From positions 1 through 42,231 of the IMG/VR virus record IMGVR_UViG_3300044695_001173: a DNA stretch of 42,231 bases; one strand, given 5' to 3'. The notes beneath the pieces were generated by a model that was not told where the DNA came from, did no database searches, and was given only the letters and a program-made list of their open reading frames with translations. The stretch comes from a virus. This document shows, in pieces, positions 14,928-21,614 of the stretch. Every line of letters begins with the position of its first letter. Positions within the stretch are counted from its first letter, which is position 1. Made by a program: the position numbers and the translations under genes.

Positions 14928-15182
14928 ATGCCTTATGTAAACAAGCCTCGTCCATACAAGCACGAGTACAAGAAGCAAGTCGAACGTGGTGAACACGAAG
15001 ATCGTATGGAGCGCCAACGCGCCCGACGATCCTACGACAAGAAAGGTATTAACCGAAAAGGTAAAGACGTTGCCCACGTAAAGGCACTGTCGAAGGGCGG
15101 TAGCAACGGGGACGGTACTAAGTTGCAGTCTCCTAGCAAGAACCGATCCTTCCCTCGTAAGTCTTCTGGTGCGATGAAATAG
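14928..15182 (+). CDS. HNH-like small basic protein
   Basis: An 84-residue, strongly basic protein. Its second half, KDVAHVKALSKGGSNGDGTKLQSPSKNRSF, follows the phage HNH pattern D-H...LSKGGSN...NL...NRSF, but the first D-H is A-H and the NL is KL. The central His and the final Asn-Arg are retained. It may be a small HNH nuclease with altered metal-binding positions, or a degenerate DNA-binding relative. It begins one base after the nuclease stop and is followed by a 173-base non-coding region. Confidence 0.6.
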   Translation: MPYVNKPRPYKHEYKKQVERGEHEDRMERQRARRSYDKKGINRKGKDVAHVKALSKGGSNGDGTKLQSPSKNRSFPRKSSGAMK

Positions 15183-15355
15183 TTCAGCGCAAGGCGTGAG
15201 TGCGTTGAACGGGGAGCCACCCTTCCCTGCGGAGTGACACCGCGAACCGCGTCAGTCGATGGCAAGTCCCACGCGTGCTATATCCATGGCACAGCCTCCA
15301 ACTTGGGCATCGACCGTCTAGCCCACGAGACGGGCTTTAATTAACAGGTACAGTT
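15183..15355 (+). promoter_or_regulatory. Structured intergenic leader before the helicase gene (attenuator or small RNA candidate)
   Basis: This gap holds no ORF. Candidate hairpins are GGGGA/TTCCC near 15210-15230 and GCGG/CCGC near 15228-15243. CAAGT (15263-15267) pairs with ACTTG (15301-15305), enclosing GTGC/GCAC. Near the 3' end three pairings compete: TGGGC (15304-15308) with GCCCA (15321-15325), CCGTCT (15314-15319) with AGACGG (15328-15333), and the terminator stem AGCCC/GGGCT. Mutually exclusive stems ending in a terminator are typical of attenuators and riboswitches, but no known class was recognised. All pairings were found by eye. Confidence 0.4.
15320..15343 (+). terminator. Weak intrinsic terminator at the end of the structured leader
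   Basis: AGCCC (15320-15324) and GGGCT (15332-15336) form a 5-bp stem with a 7-base loop, followed by TTTAATTAA. The stem is short and the T-run is interrupted, so termination would be partial. It lies 13 bases before the helicase ATG. Confidence 0.4.
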
Positions 15356-16948
15356 ATGAATATAGTAGAAAACCAAGCATTACAGTTCACAATTCCTTAC
15401 AACCTTGCAGACGAGATCTACTCTCACATAGACAAGTGCGAGATTAGAGAAGCACACGCTTTCGCTAAAAACGTTTTATTGTTTTGGGATCACAAAGAAG
15501 TGTCTATAGCATCGGCTATCCTCGACACCGCTCAACCCAATCCAAACTTACCGAAGCTGCCGTCACCGATACTGCGCGACTACAACTGGCCCGGTATCCA
15601 CCGCCCGTTCGAACATCAGAAAGATACGGCGTCGTTCCTGTCGGTGCGGCAACGTGCGTTCTGTTTCAACGAAGCCGGTACGGGCAAGACCTCCGCTGCC
15701 ATCTGGGCTGCCGACTATCTCATGGGGTTGGGCATCATCAAGAAAGTTCTTGTGATATGTCCTTTGTCGATTATGTATTCGGCGTGGCAGGCAGACGTAT
15801 TCAAGACCGCCATGCACCGCAGTTGCGCTGTGGCACACGGTAGCAGCGAGAAGCGTAAGAAGATTATTGAGAGCAACTACGATTTCACAATCATCAACTA
15901 TGACGGTACGCACGTAGTCTTCGATGAACTGCTTGCTGCCAAGTTTGATTTGATCATCATCGACGAAGCCAACGCATACAAGACGGCGTCAACAAAACGA
16001 TGGAAGACGTTGGCTAAATTACTTACGCCTGACACGTGGCTCTGGATGATGACAGGCACACCGGCATCGCAGTCACCGCTTGATGCGTTTGGTTTGGCGC
16101 GATTGGTTGCACCGCAGCGCGTACCGAAGTTCACTACTGCTTGGCGTGACAAGGTCATGTACCAAGTGACACGGTTCAAGTGGATGCCGAGGCCGACCCA
16201 CAAGGAAGACGTATTCAAAGCATTACAACCTGCGATCAGATACTCCAAAAAGGAATGTTTGGATCTGCCAGAACTTACTTATCAGACACGCATCGTGCCG
16301 CTCACGGCGCAAGTAGCCAAGTACTACAAAGAGTTGAAGCAACAACTTCTTATCGAAGCATCTGGTGAGCAAGTCTCCGCCATCAACGCAGCGGCATCGC
16401 TAAATAAACTTCTTCAGATCAGTGGCGGTGCGGTCTACACCGACAAGCAAAAGGTCATCGAGTTCGATGTTTCACCGCGACTCAATGCGTTAAAAGAAGT
16501 GCTTGAAGAAACGTCAAACAAGGTTGTAGTATTTGTTCCGTACATCCATACTATTGATGTAGTCACGAAGTTCCTAGCAGACGAAGGCGTTACGTGTGAG
16601 GTCATTCAAGGTTCGGTAGCAGCACAAGAGCGTTCAGAGATCATCAAGCGTTTCCAGACTTTGACTGATCCGCGAGTGCTTGTGATTCAACCGCAATCGG
16701 CAGCACATGGAATTACTTTGACGGCGGCAGACACGATTGTGTTCTGGTCGCCAGTGATGAGCGTCGAGACTTACTTGCAATGTATCGGGCGTATTGAACG
16801 AGTCGGGCAGAAGAACAAGATGACTGTTGTTCACCTGCAAGGCTCGGACGTTGAGAAGAAGATGTACTCCATGCTGCAAGGCAAGGTAGATAGTCATCAA
16901 AAAATAGTTGACCTGTACAGTAATGTACTCAGTGAGGATCTAGTATGA
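15356..16948 (+). CDS. SNF2-type superfamily 2 helicase/translocase
   Basis: A 530-residue SF2 protein with two RecA-like lobes. Seen in order are the Q-motif region (FEHQKD, Q88), Walker A NEAGTGKTS (105-113), motif II DEAN (203-206), motif III MTGTPA (232-237), motif V QSAAHGITLTAAD, and motif VI QCIGRIERVGQ near residues 476-486. The arginine finger pattern and the IERVGQ ending are typical of SNF2-like phage helicases, which translocate on duplex DNA and may act in branch migration or unwinding at forks. It follows a structured leader, which suggests separate control, and is followed within four bases by the next gene. Confidence 0.9.
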   Translation: MNIVENQALQFTIPYNLADEIYSHIDKCEIREAHAFAKNVLLFWDHKEVSIASAILDTAQPNPNLPKLPSPILRDYNWPGIHRPFEHQKDTASFLSVRQRAFCFNEAGTGKTSAAIWAADYLMGLGIIKKVLVICPLSIMYSAWQADVFKTAMHRSCAVAHGSSEKRKKIIESNYDFTIINYDGTHVVFDELLAAKFDLIIIDEANAYKTASTKRWKTLAKLLTPDTWLWMMTGTPASQSPLDAFGLARLVAPQRVPKFTTAWRDKVMYQVTRFKWMPRPTHKEDVFKALQPAIRYSKKECLDLPELTYQTRIVPLTAQVAKYYKELKQQLLIEASGEQVSAINAAASLNKLLQISGGAVYTDKQKVIEFDVSPRLNALKEVLEETSNKVVVFVPYIHTIDVVTKFLADEGVTCEVIQGSVAAQERSEIIKRFQTLTDPRVLVIQPQSAAHGITLTAADTIVFWSPVMSVETYLQCIGRIERVGQKNKMTVVHLQGSDVEKKMYSMLQGKVDSHQKIVDLYSNVLSEDLV

Positions 16949-17346
16949 GTGAAGTAAATACAGAAGAGTTAGTGAAGGCTTTCATCGCTATACGCAATCA
17001 GCGCGACCGACTCCTTCAAGAGTATGAAGCTGCTGACAAGGCCCTGAAGGCTGAGTCGATGCAGATCGAAACGGCATTGCTCAACATCTGCAACAGCGTA
17101 AATGCAGACAGCATCAAGACGAGCCACGGCACGGTGATGCGTAAGTTGAACGAACGTTTCTTCTGCCAAGATTGGGATAACTTCTACAAGTTTGTTCTTG
17201 ATAACGAAGCCGTGCAGTTGCTTGAGCGTCGTATCCATCAAGGCAACTTCAAAGAGTTTATAAAAGATCATGAAGGCGACGGGTTGCCGCCCGGTGTCAA
17301 CGTGATGCGCGAGTATGGCGTTTCAGTACGTAAAGTTAGTAAGTGA
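16945..17346 (+). CDS. Conserved phage protein, Gp157-like
   Basis: A 133-residue protein with a long N-terminal helix or coiled coil (about 5-50), then DSIKTSHGTVMRK, then WDNFYKFVLDNEAVQLLERRI and a C-terminal PPGVNVMREYGVSVRK strand. This 'helix - SIKTxxGT - W..F - PGV - vxVRK' layout recurs in phage replication modules and resembles Gp157-like or Gam-like proteins, but no activity is established. It overlaps the helicase stop (ATGA) with a GAGGAT ribosome binding site. The position between helicase and possible ssDNA-binding protein suggests a role in DNA handling. Confidence 0.65.
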   Translation: MSEVNTEELVKAFIAIRNQRDRLLQEYEAADKALKAESMQIETALLNICNSVNADSIKTSHGTVMRKLNERFFCQDWDNFYKFVLDNEAVQLLERRIHQGNFKEFIKDHEGDGLPPGVNVMREYGVSVRKVSK

Positions 17347-17352
17347 GGATTT

Positions 17353-18210
17353 ATGAGTAACGATATCATTCTTAGTTTGAAGAGTCAGATTGCCACGATT
17401 AAGACGGGGCTTGATGACGACACTCGCGCAGTCGCAGGTGGCGGCGCAGGTGGGATGAAGCGCATCTCCATCAAGGGCGGCGTGTTCCGCAAGATGGCAG
17501 GTGGCAAGGAAGTCGCGTCTATCGAAGACCGTCACATGAACGTGATCTTCGTGAAGATGGCACACACCGCAAGCCGCACCTACTACTCTGGTGCGTACAA
17601 GGAAGGCGAGAAGGTCGCCCCGCTCTGCTGGTCGTCGGACTCCAAGACTCCGGATGCCGAGGTCAAAACTCCGCAAGCCAAGTCCTGTGACTCGTGCCCG
17701 TGGTCTGTTAAAGGCTCTGGTCAGGGTGGCAGCGGTACGGCGTGCCGTCTGTCATGGCGTACTGCGGTTGTTCTACCCAACAACCCCGGTGGCGATGTGA
17801 TGCAGTTGGTTCTCCCTGCTACGTCGTGCTTTGGTAAGGAAGAGAATGGCAAGTGGCCGTTCCGTCCGTACATTCAGATGTTGGCTAACAACGACATCAG
17901 CGCGGGTCGCGTCGTGACCAAGATGCAGTTTGATACCAAGTCGCCTGTACCGAAGGTTCTGTTCTCGCCTGTCTCTGCCGTTGAGGAAGAAGACATTGAG
18001 ACCATCGTGCGGCAGCGCAACTCAACTGCGGCAGAAGCAGCGGTCAAGTTGACTGTGTATCAGGCAGATGAAGGTGTTGAGCCGGGTGCGCCGGTTGTCA
18101 CTGGACCTGCTGCGCTTGACGAGCCGAAGGTACGTGAGGCAGGTAAGAAGGCTGAAGCCGCTCCTACCGGTGACGTCGCTGACGTTGTCAAGAAGTGGGC
18201 GAAGAAGTAA
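17353..18210 (+). CDS. Cysteine-containing replication-module protein, possible ssDNA-binding protein
   Basis: A 285-residue protein. The N-terminal region contains GGAGGMKRISIKGGVFRKMAGG. The middle has CWSSDSKTPD and CDSCPWSVKG with further cysteines (TACRLSW, SCFGKE), suggesting a bound metal. The C-terminal 60 residues are Ala/Glu/Pro-rich and end in a short helix (DVVKKWAKK). Proteins of this layout occur in phage replication modules where an SSB would be expected, and I infer such a role weakly. The basic terminus differs from the acidic tip of bacterial SSB. It sits between the Gp157-like gene and an HTH gene. Confidence 0.6.
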   Translation: MSNDIILSLKSQIATIKTGLDDDTRAVAGGGAGGMKRISIKGGVFRKMAGGKEVASIEDRHMNVIFVKMAHTASRTYYSGAYKEGEKVAPLCWSSDSKTPDAEVKTPQAKSCDSCPWSVKGSGQGGSGTACRLSWRTAVVLPNNPGGDVMQLVLPATSCFGKEENGKWPFRPYIQMLANNDISAGRVVTKMQFDTKSPVPKVLFSPVSAVEEEDIETIVRQRNSTAAEAAVKLTVYQADEGVEPGAPVVTGPAALDEPKVREAGKKAEAAPTGDVADVVKKWAKK

Positions 18211-18219
18211 GGAGTAGAT

Positions 18220-18531
18220 ATGCCTCGCTCATACGGTGACAAGTTTTTGGTTGCACTAAAGGACGGCGATCCTAACCGTCTAGGGGTCAGGCTTGGCAGA
18301 CTATGTGTCGAGGCTAACATCCCTGCGGCATACGTAGCCAAGGCGTTGGAGACTTCACGTACTACGGTCTATGCGTGGTTTCGTGGACAGGGTATAAGAG
18401 AAGAGAAGCGTAACCGCATCGAAGCATTCATCTCATTGATTGAGAGAGATATGACTGACGGCGTGTTACCCGCTCGGAACTCCCTCGATGCCAAGATCTA
18501 CATCGCACAGATGTTAGGAGGAACTTTTTGA
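18220..18531 (+). CDS. HTH (XRE-like) DNA-binding protein
   Basis: A 103-residue protein with a helix-turn-helix at about residues 25-55 (GRLCVEANIPAAYVAKALETSRTTVYAWFRG), followed by RNRIEAFISLIERDM, which resembles the C-terminal helix of XRE-type regulators. AAGGAG before the ATG supports the start. It is the last gene before a strong terminator. It could be a phage repressor or activator of the early region and is a candidate reader of the CTGAC-N3-GTCAG sites, though nothing in the sequence links them directly. Confidence 0.75.
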   Translation: MPRSYGDKFLVALKDGDPNRLGVRLGRLCVEANIPAAYVAKALETSRTTVYAWFRGQGIREEKRNRIEAFISLIERDMTDGVLPARNSLDAKIYIAQMLGGTF

Positions 18532-18555
18532 TTTGAGTTTGTAGTCACCTCAGTT

Positions 18556-18583
18556 GGCGGGGGACTGCCACCCCGCCTTTTTT
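18556..18583 (+). terminator. Strong intrinsic terminator
   Basis: GGCGGGG (18556-18562) pairs with CCCCGCC (18571-18577) around the loop GGACTGCCA-type octamer (18563-18570), followed by six T residues (18578-18583). It ends transcription from the upstream replication genes, yet it lies only 13 bases before the next ATG, leaving no room for a promoter downstream of it. Confidence 0.85.
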
Positions 18584-18596
18584 ATCTGTAACGGTC

Positions 18597-21428
18597 ATGA
18601 TAAAAGAATTTTACGAGAAAGCATTACCGTCGCAGGGTGTCTATTGTGTAGCTGGTATAAAAAACGATAGAACAACGCACCGGTTCGTAGAGACATTCGA
18701 CGACTTAGTTAAGGTTGTAAACGAGTTAAATGATGGAGGCCAGAATGTATTTGTTGCACTAAACAGTTTCAAAGGACATAGCAGGAAGACGGATTACGCC
18801 CAGTACTGCAAGTCCTTCTTCATTGATCTTGATGTCGGTGACAGTGACAAGAAGTACTCCAGTAAAGAGGAGGCTTTGGCTGCACTTGACGACTTCGTAA
18901 AGCAATACGAGTTACCACCTCCGGTCAGGGTTGATTCCGGTGGCGGCGTCCATGCGTACTGGATCTTCGACCGCGATGTTCCTACCGAGGAATGGAAGAT
19001 CTATGCAACCAAGTTCAAGCAGATGTGCTTGGACTATCTCAAGATTGATCCTGCCGTAACGGCAGACGCAGCGCGTATCCTTCGCTGCCCTGAGACGTTC
19101 AATCACAAGAAAGATCCTCCCACGCCTACCAAGTTCTTGGACACGGAGTTCGTTGAGTACGACTTCGACATGTTTAAGAGTTACTTAGGTGAGACTGAAA
19201 CAGCAGGATCAATTCTTGATCTACTGCCGAAAGGTCTGGACGAAGACACTAGGAAGATTGCTCGTCTGGATAACTATGAAACGACGTTCCAAGACATAGC
19301 TGAGAAAAGTCTGAGCGATGAGGGCTGCGCTCAGATCAAACACATTCTGGTCAATGCGACCAGACTGGAAGAACCGTTGTGGTATGCGGGGTTGTCGATT
19401 GCACGGCACTGCACGGACTGGGAATCAGCTATCCATTTGATGTCCGAAGACCACCCCGAGTACAACCATGAAGCAACTATTAGAAAAGCTAATCAATCAT
19501 TTGGTAAACCTTTTTCGTGCGAGAAGTTCAACGAACTCAACCCCGGCGGCTGCGAAGGCTGCCCACTACGAGGCCGAATCACAAACCCGCTTGCAGTCGG
19601 CAGACGTTTTGTCGAAGCCACGGAAGAAAGGGCTGAGGCGGACTCAGTTTGGGTCGAAGAGGATTCCAAAGAGATTCAAGCATTTCCACCTGCGCTCCGT
19701 CCCTATGTACGAGGGCGATCCGGAGGAATTTACTATCTCCCACCCGCCGAAGTTGACGAAGACGGAACCAAGTACCAGCCAGAACCTACGCTGATATCGA
19801 CTAATGATTTCTATCCCATCAAGCGGATGTACAGCAAGTCCGAGGGTGAGATCTATACGATCAGGGTGGTGCTGCCGCATGAGACTCGTGAAGTTGATCT
19901 ATCGAATGAGTCGGTGCAGTCCTTGGACGAATTCAAACGCACACTAGGTAGGGCGGGTGTATCACCGCCCACGCAAGCACAATGGCCGAAGTTGGTGGAC
20001 TATATGACTAAATGGGCACATTACTTACAAGCACAGGACGCTGCCGAACAAGTACGCAGCCAGATGGGATGGACACCTGAGAACGATGTATTCGTGATCG
20101 GCACGACCGAGATCACACGATCAGGCGAGGAGCGGCCTGCTCCAGTGTCGCCGTTGGTGAAGAGCATCGCCAAGATGCTTGAGCCGAAAGGCTCGTTTGA
20201 GAAGTGGAAGGAGTGCGCCAACAAACTCGACATGCCGGGTTTTGAGATGCACGCCTTTGCGGTCGGCATGGCGTTTGGCTCTCCGCTGATGCGTTACTGC
20301 ACCACGAGTGGCATGACGTTCTGCTACACCGGCAACACAGGCGGCGGTAAGACTGGTGCGCTGCTTGCTGCTAGTAGTGTCTTCGCTAACCCGAAAGATG
20401 TCAGCGTATACAAAGCGACCGACAACGGACTTGTGCAGCGTGCTCTTAACCTCAAGAACATTCTTTTAGGATTGGACGAAGTCAAGGACAAGGACCCGAA
20501 GGAACTGTCCAACCTGATCCACTCCATCTCGCAGGGCAAGGGCAAGATTCGCCTGAAGTCCAACGTGAACGCAGAGCGTGAGCAGGAGTTGACTGCGGCA
20601 CAACTGTGCTTGATGACATCGAACGAGTCCATGCGGGACAAGATCTTTGCCTCTAAGCGCAACCCGACTGGTGAGATGGCGCGGTACATGGAGTTCCGCA
20701 TAGCCCGTCCCGCTGCCATGGCTAATAATCCAAGGCTAGGCGAGGAGATCTTCGATCCGTTCAATACCAACTACGGTTGGGCAGGGTATGAGTACATCAA
20801 GTACCTGCTGAAGATGGGTGACAAAGCTGCTACGGAAGTCCTCGACAAGTGGCACGACCGCATACGTTCATCGCGGTTTGGTACAGACGCATCATATCGT
20901 TTCTACGAGAACGGCTTGGCGGCATCGTTTGCAGGGTTAGAGATTGCCGGTCGTGCTGACATTGTCAGTTATGACCTCGACCGCCTGTTCAACTATGTGC
21001 TGTTGCAGTCCATCATGGTCAGAGATAAGACCGTCAAGGATGGCGAAGTTGACTACGATGCGCTGATCACCGAGTTCTTGATGAAGTATCAGAACGGCAT
21101 ACTTGTCTTTAACGAAGGCAGGCAGGTGTCGGATGCGTACGGTGCAATCGTCGCCCGTATCGAGATAGATAACGGCACGCAGTACATCTCCAAGACTGAG
21201 CTAAGAAAGTTCTTGGTGAACGAGTGCAATGTCAGTACGGAAGAGATGGAGACGGTGTTGAAGGCGAAAGGCTCGTTGATCGATGCCAAGAAGATGCGTC
21301 TGTCAAAGGGCTGGAAGGGCGGTGTGACCGCACCGATCTGGGTGTACGCCTTCCATGCTGACCCTGAAGTAACGAAAGAGTTCTTGGAGAAAATGAAGAA
21401 TGACGGAGACAAGGCTTCAGGAGCCTGA
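18597..21428 (+). CDS. AEP primase-DUF927 helicase
   Basis: A 943-residue primase-helicase. The N-terminal archaeo-eukaryotic primase domain has FFIDLDVG (D77, D79), VDSGGGVHAYW (H119) and DAARILRCPETFNHK (158-171), the three catalytic motifs. A PriCT-like helical part (about 240-300) and a cysteine cluster (CEKF...GGCEGCPLRG, about 305-328) follow. The C-terminal DUF927 ATPase has Walker A GNTGGGKT at about 577-585 and Walker B-like ILLGLDEVKD at about 622-631. It makes primers and unwinds DNA ahead of PolA. The gene starts only 13 bases after a terminator, with a poor ribosome binding site, so its expression may need read-through. It contains palindrome site 8. Confidence 0.88.
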   Translation: MIKEFYEKALPSQGVYCVAGIKNDRTTHRFVETFDDLVKVVNELNDGGQNVFVALNSFKGHSRKTDYAQYCKSFFIDLDVGDSDKKYSSKEEALAALDDFVKQYELPPPVRVDSGGGVHAYWIFDRDVPTEEWKIYATKFKQMCLDYLKIDPAVTADAARILRCPETFNHKKDPPTPTKFLDTEFVEYDFDMFKSYLGETETAGSILDLLPKGLDEDTRKIARLDNYETTFQDIAEKSLSDEGCAQIKHILVNATRLEEPLWYAGLSIARHCTDWESAIHLMSEDHPEYNHEATIRKANQSFGKPFSCEKFNELNPGGCEGCPLRGRITNPLAVGRRFVEATEERAEADSVWVEEDSKEIQAFPPALRPYVRGRSGGIYYLPPAEVDEDGTKYQPEPTLISTNDFYPIKRMYSKSEGEIYTIRVVLPHETREVDLSNESVQSLDEFKRTLGRAGVSPPTQAQWPKLVDYMTKWAHYLQAQDAAEQVRSQMGWTPENDVFVIGTTEITRSGEERPAPVSPLVKSIAKMLEPKGSFEKWKECANKLDMPGFEMHAFAVGMAFGSPLMRYCTTSGMTFCYTGNTGGGKTGALLAASSVFANPKDVSVYKATDNGLVQRALNLKNILLGLDEVKDKDPKELSNLIHSISQGKGKIRLKSNVNAEREQELTAAQLCLMTSNESMRDKIFASKRNPTGEMARYMEFRIARPAAMANNPRLGEEIFDPFNTNYGWAGYEYIKYLLKMGDKAATEVLDKWHDRIRSSRFGTDASYRFYENGLAASFAGLEIAGRADIVSYDLDRLFNYVLLQSIMVRDKTVKDGEVDYDALITEFLMKYQNGILVFNEGRQVSDAYGAIVARIEIDNGTQYISKTELRKFLVNECNVSTEEMETVLKAKGSLIDAKKMRLSKGWKGGVTAPIWVYAFHADPEVTKEFLEKMKNDGDKASGA
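20956..20968. promoter_or_regulatory. CTGAC-N3-GTCAG palindrome, site 8 (outlier)
   Basis: Exact palindrome with centre ATT inside the primase-helicase gene, encoding A-D-I-V-S. It is 15 kb from the dense run of sites 1-7, about 650 bases before the convergent end of the early region. Confidence 0.5.
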
Positions 21429-21606
21429 ATGGATCTTCCCGTTTGACGGTATGGATATCGGAGACTCGTTCTTCGTGCCTACCGTCCGACCGGCAGAGAT
21501 GCTCTACAAGATAGATACTTGCGCCAAGCAAGCCAAGGTTAGGGTGAAGGCTTACATCTCGTCCAAGGAAGGACACCTCGGCGTCAGGGTGTGGAGGGTG
21601 GGTTAA
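21400..21606 (+). CDS. Small conserved phage protein
   Basis: A 68-residue protein overlapping the end of the primase-helicase gene by 29 bases. It has the layout FPFDGMDIGDSFFVP ... A..Q..VRVKAYISSKEGHLGVRVWRVG, a pattern seen in many small proteins of replication modules in unrelated phages, with unknown function. Several aromatic residues and a basic C-terminal strand suggest a small beta fold that may bind nucleic acid. Its TAA stop lies in the loop of the convergent hairpin at 21594-21614. Confidence 0.7.
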   Translation: MTETRLQEPEWIFPFDGMDIGDSFFVPTVRPAEMLYKIDTCAKQAKVRVKAYISSKEGHLGVRVWRVG

Positions 21607-21614
21607 CCACCCTC
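21594..21614. terminator. Convergent hairpin carrying both stop codons
   Basis: GAGGGTGG (21594-21601) pairs perfectly with CCACCCTC (21607-21614) around the loop GTTAA (21602-21606). The TTAA in the loop supplies the TAA of the plus-strand gene (21604-21606) and of the minus-strand gene (21603-21605). A moderately T-rich stretch follows on the plus side (TCGTATTTCTTC); none follows on the minus side. It is probably the terminator of the early arm and possibly a barrier for both. Confidence 0.65.

Noticed and set aside
15200-15345. tRNA or tmRNA in the intergenic region
   Set aside because: No cloverleaf, anticodon stem or GTTC-type T-loop could be drawn; the stems fit a leader better.
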